NCBI RefSeq assembly: GCF_008180615.1
Contig: NZ_VTEH01000011.1
Coordinates: forward strand, 36,946 to 92,182
Origin: Rossellomorea vietnamensis
Lineage (GTDB): Bacteria > Bacillota > Bacilli > Bacillales > Bacillaceae_B
Direction: 5' to 3'
Length of the DNA: 55,237 bases
Shown: piece by piece, positions 1 to 9,491 of the stretch
Layout: each line of letters starts with the position of its first letter
Numbering within the stretch: the stretch's first letter is position 1
Notes under the pieces: model-generated
The model's input: only the letters and a program-made list of their open reading frames with translations
Databases searched by the model: none
What the model was told of the DNA's origin: nothing
Translations under genes and position numbers: made by a program

Positions 1-460
1 TAATCACCCTATTAAAATGGAGAAATCCAGTTATAGTATAGTGTTTAAGGGCTAATCACCCTATTAAAATGGAGAAATCCAGTTATAGTATAGTGTTTAA
101 GAGCTAATCACCCTAATAAAATGGAGAAATCCAGTTATAGTATAGTGTTTAAGAGCTAATCACCCTATTAAAATGGAGAAATCCAGTTATAGTATAGTGT
201 TTAAGAGCTAATCACCCTATTAAAATGGAGAAATCCAGTTATAGTATAGTGTTTAAGAGCTAATCACCCTATTAAAATAGAGAAATCCAGTTATAGTATA
301 GTGTTTAAGAGCTAATCACCCTATTAAAATGGAGAAATCCAGTTATAGTATAGTGTTTAAGAGCTAATCACCCTATTGAAATGGAGAAATCCAGTTATAG
401 TATAGTGATTAGGAGCAAAACACCCTATTATAAATCAGAAATCCAGTTTTAGCAGGCTGC
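1..460. repeat. 52-nt direct tandem repeat array A (at least 8 units plus a decayed one)
   Basis: Near-identical 52-nt units start at 1, 53, 105, 157, 209, 261, 313 and 365, and a degenerate copy starts near 417. The array runs off the left edge. Units differ by single bases, so there are no variable spacers. Every unit except the one near 261, where a G-to-A change alters the stem, carries TGGAGAAATCCA, which as RNA would fold as a 4-bp stem with a GAAA (GNRA) tetraloop. A weaker inverted repeat pairs ATAGTG with CACCCTAT across a 13-nt loop. No open reading frame spans the array. Confidence 0.95.
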
Positions 461-697
461 TCCCACCCCAATCACCCCCACCCTCAAAGCACAGCGCCAG
501 GCATTTCCCTCCGGCAACTCTCCAAAGTCAAAAGCCCTAAGACTATCTGCCTTGCAGCCAGTACGCCGCTAAAATAACCATAAAAAATGGTGTCTTTTAT
601 CTCTATTTCAGTAAAAACACCACCATCGCAAACCGTAAATAAGAGTGCCGGCAAATCGAATTATCGAAAATTCAAACAAATGACACCTTCACAGTAA
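461..697. other. Intergenic leader, hairpin at 588-622
   Basis: No gene is visible here. One hairpin pairs TGGTGT (588-593) with ACACCA (617-622), extended by T/A pairs. It has no clear T-run on either side, so I do not call it a terminator with confidence. The rest is the upstream region of the GH66 gene. Confidence 0.4.
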
Positions 698-711
698 TGA
701 AAACGGTTACA
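698..711 (+). promoter_or_regulatory. cre site (CcpA box) upstream of the GH66 gene
   Basis: TGAAAACGGTTACA fits the Bacillus catabolite-responsive element consensus (TGWAANCGNTNWCA) at every position. It lies 56 nt before the start codon of the secreted glucanase, so carbon catabolite repression of that gene by CcpA is the simple inference. The promoter hexamers are not obvious. Confidence 0.75.
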
Positions 712-766
712 TAAGGATTCTCCATAGAGGACAATAAAAGTATCGAAGAATTCAAGGAGGAAATGT

Positions 767-3700
767 ATGAAAAAGAGTTCATTCCGCAAAACGACTTTAC
801 CGTTAGCCAGTCTGGTGGCTGTCAATCTTGCCTTCGCTTCCATGACGCTCACCCCTGTAACAGAGGCGAAGACGAACAACCCCCACGCCGCAGCGCAGGC
901 TCAGCATAAAGCTAAAGCAGGGCTTCCAGCTGAACCTATCACCGCCTTTCTGGTCGATAAAGCCAGATACAACCCGAAAGAAAAAGTGAAAATGTCACTT
1001 CTGTTTGACACGACGAAGGATTGGAAAGGAAAACTGAACCTCGAAGTCTATCACTTGAATGAGAAAGTGGCAGAGGGATCCAAGAATATTAAGGTGAAAA
1101 AAGGATTAAAAGGAATCGAGATCGAATGGACCCCGCCGAAAGAGGATTTCCGTGGATATCTTGTGAAGGCTTCCATAAAAGGTTCCGATCAGGTAGTGAC
1201 CGCAGCGATTGATGTCTCCAGTGACTGGACCCAGTATCCCCGTTATGGATATGCGACTGAGTTTCCTCAAGAATCCAAAGCGGATAGTGAGAAAAAGATG
1301 AAGGAACTGACGCAGGAATATTATCTGAACGGGTTCCAATTTTATGACTGGATGTGGCGCCATGATGTGTCTGTCTACTCTAAAACGGACAGCGAAGGAA
1401 ACCCTCTTCGTGATGAGGATGGAAATTTTATCTCAGAAGAAATCACGAAAGAAACGGCCTATGATGACTTGCTGGGGAGAGAGTTATTCCCGCTGACGGT
1501 CAAGCAGCAGGTCAAAGCGGCGCAGAAGTACAATGCGGCTGCGATGGCTTATCAGATGAACTATGCAGCAAGGGAAAACTATGAAGCTTTCGGAGTGAAG
1601 AAGGAGTGGGGGCTTTACAGAAAGAATGCGGAGTTCCCGAATCCGTCCCTCAATGATCAGGAAGGCTTTTACTTTGACTGGGTAGATCCGCCGACGGGAT
1701 TGTATCTTCAGGATCCGGGCAATACGGAATGGCAGGACTACCTCAATAAAGAATTTGCCAGAGGAGTCAATGAATTCGGTTTTGATGGGATGCACCTTGA
1801 TCAATGGGGCTTCCATGACAATGATTATCTCTATGACTATCAAGGAAATGAGCGATATTTTTCAAGAGACTATGATTCTCTTATCAATTCAGTCAAAGAT
1901 TCACTTGTCGATAATGATAAAAAGAAGAACTTTGTTACCTTCAATATGGTGGGAGGAAATGAAGGGTATGGGGATGTTCCGAAAACAACGACCAAGACGG
2001 ACTTCGACTACAGCGAAATTTGGCAGGACAAAGACAATTATCGCGATCTCTTGAAAATCGTCGAGGAAACCAGGGAAACCAATGGAGGGAAAGCGGTCGT
2101 GATTGCAGGGTACATGAACTACAAGCAGGCGACGGGCACTCACTACGAGGTTTCTGATGTACAAGGAATCCCGAAAGCCGATCAATTTTTCTCCAGAATC
2201 GGAAAGACAGCCGGCTGGGTCGGTGATTTTGGTAAGAAAGACGAAGACCAGATTATCTGGACTGTTGATGTGCCTGCAGCAGGCACTTATTCGCTTGACC
2301 TTAATTACGGCCATGATAACGGAGAAAGCCCGAATGGCAAGCTGACCGTCAACAATTCTGAAGCCGTGCCATCCATCGATTTTAATGAAAAAACAGGATG
2401 GGGCAACCCGGTTGCGGCAAAATCCTATGAAGTGGAACTGCAGGCAGGAACGAATGAAATCATGCTGAGTTTGAATTCGAATAATCTGTGGCTGAATGTC
2501 GACAGCATCACTCTTGAAAAAGCTGATTTTAAAAAGGAATATGAAGCGGAAGATGCCGAGCTGATCAGCTGTAAAGTCGACAAGCATGGCCATGTGTTTA
2601 ATTTTGAAACAGACGGCGATTTCATTGAATTTGATGTGAATGTAAAAGAAGCAGGAACCTATCCGCTCAGCTTCCAGTACGGAGTTGAACGTAGTGCTGT
2701 CTCGCGGAATGTCTATGTGAACGGAGAACTTCTCAAGGATCAGGTACAGATGACATCAACCGGCGGCTGGGAAAACTTCCAATCCACAGCAGATATTGTA
2801 GTTCCTTTAAAGGCAGGAGCCAATAAGGTTGTTTTAAAAGTGGAAGGTGTAAATGATACAGGAGCTAAAGTCGATTACCTGTCTGTAGGAGAGGACCGCT
2901 ATCAGGCTGAAAAGGCCCACAGCGGATGGGAGCCTTCGCAGGAGCCGTTACTGGATATCGCAGACGGAGCGCTGACAGAGTTCAAGCAGCAAGGCGATTT
3001 CATTCGTTTTAATGCAGAAACGGACTCAGCCAAAGAAACAGCAGTCTCCATCTTTTACAAAAATCCAGGTGAAGAAACAAAAAGAAGTATTTTCATTAAT
3101 GGCAAAAAAGCGGGCGTATTCACCCTGCCTCATACGGAAGGCGAAGAGTACCACAAGGCAGAATCTGTCGTCTACCTTCCTGGAGGAACGAGTGACGTAA
3201 TGGTCAAAATGGAAGAGGAAACAGCAGCTGCGGCTATCATGGTCGATCAATTTAAAGTAGAGTCGGCAGTGATCGAGGCTGAGCAGGCCGAAATTGGCTG
3301 GAGTCCTGTAGTGGCGAAAACAAGTCAGGTGTCCATCTCCCCGGGTTACACGGACAACCTTGGAAACAGGGGGCAGCGTGTTGTTTTTAACGTAAATAAT
3401 GAGAAAGAAACAGATACACTCACGTTCAAATATAGAACGGGCAATAACCCGCAAGTCAATATTTATGTGGATGGAGAGCTGATACCGGCAAACAATTCTT
3501 ACGTCGACGGAAAGACGATTTCCGAAAACATCTTCAGCAGCACGCCAGGAGGCTGGGATGGCGCAATGGCCGAGAAATCCATCAAGGCACCGATTCCTGC
3601 CGGAAACCATGAAGTGGTATTTGAACTGGCCTCCAATGGGCAGTACATCAACCTCGACAGCATGACGGCCGGTGAAAAAGAATACCAGGTGGAGGATGCT

Positions 3701-5074
3701 TCATTTGCGCCTGAAGGCCATGGCATCTCGACCACAACAGGCCATGTCTACGACTTCAAGGATGAAGAAGACTTCCTGGATTTCCAAGTGAAAGCAGAAG
3801 AGGCAGGCACTTACGACCTTGTTTGGAAGTATAACAATGATTCCGCTTCAAAGCGTGATGCGAAACGAAGTGTCTACATCAATGGAGAAAGAATTCAGGA
3901 TCTCACTTTCCCTTCGAGTAATGGATGGACAGAACTTGAGATGAAGGACATTTCATTAAAAGAAGGAATCAATTCCATTAAACTAGCTGTGGAAAATATC
4001 GATGACGATGGAGTGAAGCTTGATTATCTGCAGGTCGGAGAAGAAAAGTGGCATGCAGAGTCGGTCAACACCCTTGCGCCTATGCACATCTATAAAGATA
4101 CCCTGCTGAATTTCGGCCATGTCGGTGATGAAGTCACGTTCAATGTCGACCTCGAGGAAAAAGGTGAAACGAGCTTCATCTTCACCTACGCCAACGCCGG
4201 AGCGGAGACGGCAAGAACTGTCCTAGTAGATGGAAAACCTGCTCTGGACGATAACGGAAAACCATACACAGTTGCGTTCAAAGGCACAGGAAACAAGGAT
4301 TCCTACAGTGAGGATGGATATGTTGTCCTGCCGGATATGACCGCAGGCAAACACACCATCACCCTGAAACAGGAAGAAGGGCAAAAGGGATCGATCGATT
4401 TGCGAAGAATGACGATCGGCTTGTTCGATGAACCTGCCGTCCGCCTGATGGATGCTGGACTCGCCGCTATGGGAGCCACGCATATCGAAATCGGTACCGC
4501 TGAAAATTACGAAGAAGGCCCGAATATGCTGGCTCACGAGTACTACCCGAACCGCAGCAAAAAAATGAGTGCTTCCCTGAAAGACTCAATGAAAGACTAC
4601 TATAAATTCTTTGCTGCCTACGAGAATCTTCTATTTGACAGTAAAGAAACAGACAAAAAAATTGTTATCGAAAAAGGGAACGAAGAGGTAAAAACAAGTG
4701 CTAATGGCGAGCAGAACAGCATATGGACCATCGCCAGAGAAAATAAGAATAACAAAGGCTTCGAGGATTATGAACTCCTCCACCTGATCAACCTTCTCCA
4801 TAATGATTCCAATTGGAGAAACGCTGCCACTAAACCGCAGAAGCAGGAAGACATGACGGTCCGCTATCACATCGGCAAAACCAAGAAAGACCTTCCTGAC
4901 TTGCGTGTTTACACAGCAAGTCCCGATGGCGCAGAAGGACAGCTGCAGGAAATTCCGTTCACTTGGAGTAACGAAGAACTAGTGATCACCCTGCCTGAAT
5001 TGGAGTATTGGCAGATGATTGTTATTGATCGGGATGGAACGCAGAATAAAAAGGCTGAAAAGATTAAGTTTTGA
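767..5074 (+). CDS. Secreted GH66 dextranase / cycloisomaltooligosaccharide glucanotransferase with six CBM35-like modules
   Basis: Predicted extracellular enzyme acting on alpha-1,6-glucans. A signal peptide covers about residues 1-35, followed by an N-terminal beta-sandwich (about 50-150) and a TIM barrel from about 155. The likely nucleophile is Asp345 (in HLDQWG) and the acid/base Glu417 (in SEIW). Their 72-residue spacing equals that of the known GH66 pairs D340/E412 and D270/E342. From about 455 to 1218 the barrel is interrupted by six tandem CBM35-like modules, recognisable by repeated Y/V-E-A/V-E openings. Barrel and C-terminal sheet then resume (HEYYPNR near 1260). Insertion of a CBM35 is typical of the cyclising (CITase) side of GH66, which normally has fewer. 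AAGGAGG sits 6 nt before the ATG. Product specificity cannot be read from sequence alone. Confidence 0.88.
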   Translation: MKKSSFRKTTLPLASLVAVNLAFASMTLTPVTEAKTNNPHAAAQAQHKAKAGLPAEPITAFLVDKARYNPKEKVKMSLLFDTTKDWKGKLNLEVYHLNEKVAEGSKNIKVKKGLKGIEIEWTPPKEDFRGYLVKASIKGSDQVVTAAIDVSSDWTQYPRYGYATEFPQESKADSEKKMKELTQEYYLNGFQFYDWMWRHDVSVYSKTDSEGNPLRDEDGNFISEEITKETAYDDLLGRELFPLTVKQQVKAAQKYNAAAMAYQMNYAARENYEAFGVKKEWGLYRKNAEFPNPSLNDQEGFYFDWVDPPTGLYLQDPGNTEWQDYLNKEFARGVNEFGFDGMHLDQWGFHDNDYLYDYQGNERYFSRDYDSLINSVKDSLVDNDKKKNFVTFNMVGGNEGYGDVPKTTTKTDFDYSEIWQDKDNYRDLLKIVEETRETNGGKAVVIAGYMNYKQATGTHYEVSDVQGIPKADQFFSRIGKTAGWVGDFGKKDEDQIIWTVDVPAAGTYSLDLNYGHDNGESPNGKLTVNNSEAVPSIDFNEKTGWGNPVAAKSYEVELQAGTNEIMLSLNSNNLWLNVDSITLEKADFKKEYEAEDAELISCKVDKHGHVFNFETDGDFIEFDVNVKEAGTYPLSFQYGVERSAVSRNVYVNGELLKDQVQMTSTGGWENFQSTADIVVPLKAGANKVVLKVEGVNDTGAKVDYLSVGEDRYQAEKAHSGWEPSQEPLLDIADGALTEFKQQGDFIRFNAETDSAKETAVSIFYKNPGEETKRSIFINGKKAGVFTLPHTEGEEYHKAESVVYLPGGTSDVMVKMEEETAAAAIMVDQFKVESAVIEAEQAEIGWSPVVAKTSQVSISPGYTDNLGNRGQRVVFNVNNEKETDTLTFKYRTGNNPQVNIYVDGELIPANNSYVDGKTISENIFSSTPGGWDGAMAEKSIKAPIPAGNHEVVFELASNGQYINLDSMTAGEKEYQVEDASFAPEGHGISTTTGHVYDFKDEEDFLDFQVKAEEAGTYDLVWKYNNDSASKRDAKRSVYINGERIQDLTFPSSNGWTELEMKDISLKEGINSIKLAVENIDDDGVKLDYLQVGEEKWHAESVNTLAPMHIYKDTLLNFGHVGDEVTFNVDLEEKGETSFIFTYANAGAETARTVLVDGKPALDDNGKPYTVAFKGTGNKDSYSEDGYVVLPDMTAGKHTITLKQEEGQKGSIDLRRMTIGLFDEPAVRLMDAGLAAMGATHIEIGTAENYEEGPNMLAHEYYPNRSKKMSASLKDSMKDYYKFFAAYENLLFDSKETDKKIVIEKGNEEVKTSANGEQNSIWTIARENKNNKGFEDYELLHLINLLHNDSNWRNAATKPQKQEDMTVRYHIGKTKKDLPDLRVYTASPDGAEGQLQEIPFTWSNEELVITLPELEYWQMIVIDRDGTQNKKAEKIKF

Positions 5075-5079
5075 GGAAA

Positions 5080-5114
5080 AGAAGCGCAGCGGCAGTTGGC
5101 TGCGCTTCTTTTTG
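5080..5114 (+). terminator. Rho-independent terminator of the GH66 gene
   Basis: AGAAGCGCAGC pairs with GCTGCGCTTCT around an 8-nt loop and is followed by a T-run, 6 nt after the stop codon. Confidence 0.9.
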
Positions 5115-5135
5115 CGCGTAAGAACAGAAAAGTAA

Positions 5136-5173
5136 AGAGAGCCCATTATCTTTAAGAGATAATAGCTCTTTTT
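5136..5173. terminator. Second hairpin behind the GH66 terminator
   Basis: An AAGAGAGC/GCTCTTTTT stem with inner ATTATCT/AGATAAT forms a strong hairpin ending in T5. It could be a backup terminator. No gene lies between it and the first terminator. Confidence 0.6.
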
Positions 5174-5238
5174 GGTATGATAAAGGATAAGTAAATTGCT
5201 TGGATAGGGTACCGCCTTAAATGATCATGGGCTGCTGG

Positions 5239-5560
5239 GAATTGGTGCGATTAGCGAGAAAACGTGCCATCAAAATCAGGAATCTGGGTTGAGATGGTAC
5301 GATTAGCCGGAAAACGTACCAACAAAATCAGAAATCTGCGCTGAGATGGTAAGATTCCTCGGAAAACGTACCATCAAAATCAGAAATCAGCGTTGAGCTG
5401 GTACGATTAGCCGGAAAACGTACCAACAAAAATAGAAATCAGAGTTGGGATGGTACGATTAGCCGGGAATCGAACCAATAAAATCAGAAATCAGTGTTGA
5501 GATGGTACGAATAGCTCGGAGCACACTGATAAAAAGGAAAATGGCCGTTGAGATGTTACA
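5239..5560. repeat. 52-nt tandem repeat array B with GGTACG/CGTACC palindromes
   Basis: About six imperfect units have their GAGATGGTACG anchors at about 5239, 5291, 5343, 5395, 5447, 5499 and a decayed one at 5550, a constant pitch of 52 nt. Most units carry GGTACG, a 13-nt loop beginning ATTAGC, then CGTACC, followed by an AAATCAGAAATC spacer. The sequence is unlike array A apart from the pitch and the AAAT-GAAATC core. The array runs to within about 30 nt of the next gene's Shine-Dalgarno. Confidence 0.9.
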
Positions 5561-5588
5561 ATTACTCAAAAAGACTGGAGGTGCCGCC

Positions 5589-7067
5589 ATGTCAAAGTCT
5601 GTCTGTGTCATCGGCGCGGGTGTCGGCGGACTGACAGCTGCTGCGTATTTAGCGAAGGAAGGCTATAAGGTGACGGTTATTGAAAAATCGACGACGGTTG
5701 GAGGCTCGGCGGGGTGGTATTTCCGGAATGGCCGGAAGTTTCCGACGGGAGCCACCATTGCGTTCGGCTTAGAGGAGCAGGGTTTGTTAAGGACCGTTTT
5801 GGATGATTTGGACATCGACCTTCCGGCAGCGGACCTGCTGCATCCAATGGATATTATTTTGCCGCAGGAAAAGGTCTCGGTATATAAAAGTACGGAGCTG
5901 TGGGAGGAAGAGCTGAAACGCGCTTTTTCTGAGAGAAGTAAAGAAGTGTTGAAGTTCTGGAGAGCCCTTCAGCAGATTGGCGAAGATGTTCAGGCTGTCA
6001 CTGAAAGCCGGGTTTCGCTGCCTATCAGAAGGTTCTATGAATTAGGCAGCCTGCCTCAGCATGCTCTAAAGCATCCGGCATCAGTCATGCGCCTTGCCCG
6101 GTATGCGCTGATGACAGTAGAAGATCTTATGAAAAAGTATGATCTGCAATCGTATCAACCACTGCGCCAGCTTCTGGATGCCCAGCTGCTTGATGCTGTG
6201 CAGACGGATGTGTCGCAAGCGGCACTGCTTCCATCCAGTCTCGCTTTAACGATCTACCGGAGGGGCAGTTTCGCCATTCAGGAAGGGCTCGGACAGCTTG
6301 CGAAAACATTGGCAGGCCGGGTGAAGGAGCTGGGCGGGGAGGTTGTGAAGGTCTCTCCCGTAGAAAGTCTCACTTATGATACAAGCAGGAAGCAATGGGA
6401 TGTCATCAGCCGGAAATGCACCTCTTCTTTTGACTTTGTCATCAATAACTCGGGACTCTCTTTTGGGCCGGGTACCTCCTATGGAGCAGACGATGAGTTT
6501 TCATGGGGAGCCTTTAGAATGGATGCCGTTCTTTCCGATGAAGTGAGGCGGGGACCTTTGGAGGGAGTGGAATTTCCTTTTGCATACCAAATTGTTCCGC
6601 AGTTTGATTTTTCCTCTCTGGTCAAGAATACGCATGGACCGGTTTATGCGACTTTTCATAACACGCAGGACATGAAGGGGAATCTTTTAAAAGATGAAGT
6701 GACAATGACCGTTTCGCTGCACACGGATCCTGATATCTGGTCGACGTATTCAAAGGAGAAGTACAAGGAAATGAAGGAGCGGCTGACGGAAGAAATTCTG
6801 AATGAAATTGATAGAGTCATTCCGGTTAGGGAGAGTCTTCTTTTTGCAGAGACCGGAACGCCTTTGACGTACGAACGCTATATCGGGAAGACGGCAGTCG
6901 GCGGTTTTCCTTTGACAGTAAAAAATGCGATCTTGAAGCCGAAAAGTGTTCGTTCTTCCCTGCCGCAATTGTATATTGTCGGAGAGCAGGTGTTTCCTGG
7001 ACCCGGGACGCTATCCTCGACTCTCAGCGGCTATTATGCTGCAAGGAGTATCATGAAGGAGAGGTGA
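5589..7067 (+). CDS. FAD-dependent oxidoreductase, phytoene desaturase (CrtI/CrtN)-like family
   Basis: A 492-residue protein of the carotenoid desaturase/isomerase-like amine oxidase superfamily. The N-terminal dinucleotide-binding motif GAGVGG lies at residues 9-14 and is followed by an acidic residue ending the second strand (IEKSTTVGGSAG). The C-terminal FAD motif reads GEQVFPGPGTLSSTLSGYYAA. The start is ATG 5589 with GGAGG 7 nt upstream; the longer reading back to 5502 runs into repeat array B and has no ribosome site. No carotenoid genes lie nearby, so the substrate is unknown. Homologues are often annotated simply as NAD(P)/FAD-dependent oxidoreductases. Confidence 0.8.
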   Translation: MSKSVCVIGAGVGGLTAAAYLAKEGYKVTVIEKSTTVGGSAGWYFRNGRKFPTGATIAFGLEEQGLLRTVLDDLDIDLPAADLLHPMDIILPQEKVSVYKSTELWEEELKRAFSERSKEVLKFWRALQQIGEDVQAVTESRVSLPIRRFYELGSLPQHALKHPASVMRLARYALMTVEDLMKKYDLQSYQPLRQLLDAQLLDAVQTDVSQAALLPSSLALTIYRRGSFAIQEGLGQLAKTLAGRVKELGGEVVKVSPVESLTYDTSRKQWDVISRKCTSSFDFVINNSGLSFGPGTSYGADDEFSWGAFRMDAVLSDEVRRGPLEGVEFPFAYQIVPQFDFSSLVKNTHGPVYATFHNTQDMKGNLLKDEVTMTVSLHTDPDIWSTYSKEKYKEMKERLTEEILNEIDRVIPVRESLLFAETGTPLTYERYIGKTAVGGFPLTVKNAILKPKSVRSSLPQLYIVGEQVFPGPGTLSSTLSGYYAARSIMKER

Positions 7068-7189
7068 AGGGAATTCGCCTCTTCTTTCTTTATTTTAGGT
7101 TAGTGAAGCTATGTGAGACATGCTATTATAGAAAAGGATATAAACAGCCAATATATAAATAAGAGACTAATCAAAGGGGATACAGCCAA

Positions 7190-8620
7190 ATGTCAGTCAT
7201 AGTAAACAAACACCGAGTGGAACGAGATTTCCTCGGATCTAAGGAAGTACCCGAACATGCTTATTATGGAATTCAGACGCTGCGTGCAGTGGAGAATTTT
7301 CCGATCACAGGCTACAAGATTCATCCGGAGCTGATCAAGGCAATGGCCATGGTGAAAAAAGCGGCGGCCCAGGCGAATGTGGATGTCGGCAGGCTTTACT
7401 CAGGCATCGGGGAAGCCATCGTGAAAGCCGCGGATGAAATGATCGATGGACAATGGCATGATCAGGTTCTTGTCGATCCGATCCAGGGAGGCGCCGGAAC
7501 ATCGTTCAACATGAACATCAATGAGATCCTTGCCAACCGTGCACTGGAGTTCATGGAAAAAGAGAAGGGCGCGTACGGACACTGCAGTCCGAACAGCCAC
7601 GTCAATATGTCGCAATCGACCAATGACGCCTTCCCGACAGCTATGCATATTTCGATCTTGAACCTGCTTGATCAGTTGATTCCGACGATGGAAAAGATGC
7701 ATGAGGCGTTCAGCGCTAAAGCGCAGGAATTCAGCCATATTATCAAAATGGGACGCACCCACCTGCAGGACGCAGTTCCCATCAGGCTCGGCCAGGAATT
7801 CGAAGCGTACAGCCGAGTGATTGCAAGAGACATCAAGCGCATAGAGCGGACCAGGGAGCATCTTTATGAGCTGAACATGGGAGCGACGGCCGTAGGGACA
7901 GGCCTCAATGCGTTTCCGAAATATATCGAGCTTGTCGTTCCTTACCTGGCAGAAATCAGCGGCCTTCCGTTCACAGGCGCTGAACATCTGGTGGATGCTA
8001 CACAAAACACGGATGCTTACACAGAAGTATCCAGCACGCTGAAGATCTCTATGGTCAATATGTCCAAAATCGCTAATGACCTGCGTTTAATGGCTTCAGG
8101 ACCAAGAGCCGGCCTGGGTGAGATTTCCCTTCCGTCAAGGCAGCCTGGTTCATCCATCATGCCTGGAAAAGTGAATCCGGTCATGCCGGAGCTCATCAAC
8201 CAGGTGGCTTTCCAAGTCATCGGGAATGACCACACTATTTCCATGGCGTCCGAAGCCGGGCAAATGGAGCTGAACGTGATGGAGCCGGTGCTGATTTTCA
8301 ACCTTCTTCAATCCATCAGCATCATGAACAATGCCTTTGATACTTTTACAGAGAACTGTGTAAAAGGGATCGAAGCCAATGAAGAAAGAATGAAGACCTA
8401 TGTGGAGAAGAGTGTCGGCATCATCACGGCAGTCAACCCGCATATCGGTTATGAAGTCGCTTCACGAATCGCGAGGGAAGCGATCCTGAACGGCGAGCCA
8501 ATCAGGGAACTGTGCTTGAGATATGATGTCCTGACAGAAGAAGAGCTAGATTTGATTCTGGATCCTTATGAAATGACGAACCCGGGTATTGCGGGGGCGG
8601 CTTTGTTTGATAGAGAATAA
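7190..8620 (+). CDS. aspA: Aspartate ammonia-lyase (aspartase)
   Basis: Converts L-aspartate to fumarate and ammonia in the cytoplasm. The 476-residue length is standard for the family. The fumarase/aspartase signature GSSIMPGKVNP begins near residue 320 and forms the flexible active-site loop. The conserved upstream blocks GRTHLQDAVPIRLGQEF and MSQSTNDAFPT are present. An AAAGGGG Shine-Dalgarno precedes the ATG. In B. subtilis the orthologue (ansB) follows asparaginase ansA, but no asparaginase is present here and the gene appears monocistronic, with a terminator at 8728-8763. Confidence 0.93.
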   Translation: MSVIVNKHRVERDFLGSKEVPEHAYYGIQTLRAVENFPITGYKIHPELIKAMAMVKKAAAQANVDVGRLYSGIGEAIVKAADEMIDGQWHDQVLVDPIQGGAGTSFNMNINEILANRALEFMEKEKGAYGHCSPNSHVNMSQSTNDAFPTAMHISILNLLDQLIPTMEKMHEAFSAKAQEFSHIIKMGRTHLQDAVPIRLGQEFEAYSRVIARDIKRIERTREHLYELNMGATAVGTGLNAFPKYIELVVPYLAEISGLPFTGAEHLVDATQNTDAYTEVSSTLKISMVNMSKIANDLRLMASGPRAGLGEISLPSRQPGSSIMPGKVNPVMPELINQVAFQVIGNDHTISMASEAGQMELNVMEPVLIFNLLQSISIMNNAFDTFTENCVKGIEANEERMKTYVEKSVGIITAVNPHIGYEVASRIAREAILNGEPIRELCLRYDVLTEEELDLILDPYEMTNPGIAGAALFDRE

Positions 8621-8727
8621 GAGCAAGTTTTTTTGGGAAATTTAGATCATGTTGACGTATAATGGCAGCCTAAATAATCTACATGATCATAATGTATGCA
8701 ACAAGGGAAATGAATGGAATTAACATA

Positions 8728-8763
8728 CCAAAAAAGGCTTGGGGTATCCCTAGCCTTTTTTGG
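8728..8763 (+). terminator. Terminator downstream of aspA
   Basis: CCAAAAAAGGCT pairs with AGCCTTTTTTGG around a 12-nt loop and has a T-run in the descending arm. Confidence 0.85.
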
Positions 8764-8811
8764 TGATTAGTGGCAGTACTTATTTCGATTACCAATAGCG
8801 AGTAATGAGCA

Positions 8812-8850
8812 GGCGAAAGGCTTAGAAGCTGAACTTCTAAGCCTTTTGCC
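8812..8850. terminator. Inverted repeat between convergent genes
   Basis: GGCGAAAGGCTTAGAAG pairs with CTTCTAAGCCTTTTGCC with one mismatch and a 5-nt loop. It lies between the convergent aspA and the minus-strand gene at 8881 and may terminate the latter. The T-run is weak on both strands. Confidence 0.55.
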
Positions 8851-8880
8851 ATTTACTTATGCAATTTAAAACTCCGTTCG

Positions 8881-9171
8881 TTAGATAATCCTTTGTTCTT
8901 TCCATTGGTCGAAATACTTTTGATAACCCATTTCCTCGGCAGTCATGGTGTATTGCGTACCGCCCCATTTAAAAGTATGAGGTCCCGACAATGCTTCATA
9001 GGTCGGACTTCCTTCTATATCTCCGAAAAGCGTTTTGAATGTATCCACATCCACTGAATGTGTTGTTCCATTCTCGTAGGTTTCAAGAAAAATGAAATCA
9101 ACCTCTCCCTGTTCTGTATGCCCCTTAAAAATCAAACCTGCTTCATTTAATGATAAAAATAATTGATTCAT
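8881..9171 (-). CDS. Hypothetical protein (96 aa)
   Basis: I do not recognise this family. It is a soluble, acidic protein rich in Glu, Thr and aromatic residues, with no signal peptide or membrane segment. The start is supported by an AGAGGT ribosome site a few bases upstream on the minus strand. It sits alone between aspA and a small membrane protein gene, with no sign of shared operon structure. Confidence 0.6.
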   Translation of the reverse strand: MNQLFLSLNEAGLIFKGHTEQGEVDFIFLETYENGTTHSVDVDTFKTLFGDIEGSPTYEALSGPHTFKWGGTQYTMTAEEMGYQKYFDQWKEQRII

Positions 9172-9254
9172 ACTCGACCTCTACTCTACCTGGAAATTTT
9201 CGATAGTGAAAAAGCGGCTGCTTTATGGAACAATCACCCCCGCAGGGAAATTTA

Positions 9255-9491
9255 TCACCTTATGTAGAACGCAGCAGCCGCAAAAAGCATAGCAATTGCA
9301 CCAACAATATATTTATAGCCGCCCTTATCTTGCCGCCCCTTGATAAATTCAACCGCGGTTAACAAATACGTAATAGATAAAAGACCGAGAACAAGATATA
9401 TCGGTATCTTATTCTCCATTAAAAAATAAGATAAAAAAAGTCCAATTACTATGATAAAGAGGATATCATTTACCCTTTTTAATATATTCAT
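9255..9491 (-). CDS. Small membrane protein (78 aa), unknown
   Basis: Three hydrophobic segments are visible: one starting near residue 9 (DILFIIVIGLFLSYFL), one around 30-45 (IYLVLGLLSITYLL) and a C-terminal one (IVGAIAMLFAAAAFY). I chose ATG 9491, which has AAGGAG 8 nt upstream, over the in-frame GTG at 9500, which overlaps that ribosome site. No function can be assigned. Confidence 0.6.
   Translation of the reverse strand: MNILKRVNDILFIIVIGLFLSYFLMENKIPIYLVLGLLSITYLLTAVEFIKGRQDKGGYKYIVGAIAMLFAAAAFYIR

Noticed and set aside
1..460. CRISPR array
   Set aside because: The complete 52-nt unit is conserved, so there are no unique spacers, and no cas genes are present.
1901..2593. 230-codon minus-strand frame inside the GH66 gene
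   Set aside because: A shadow of the coding strand; no start signal and no recognisable motifs.
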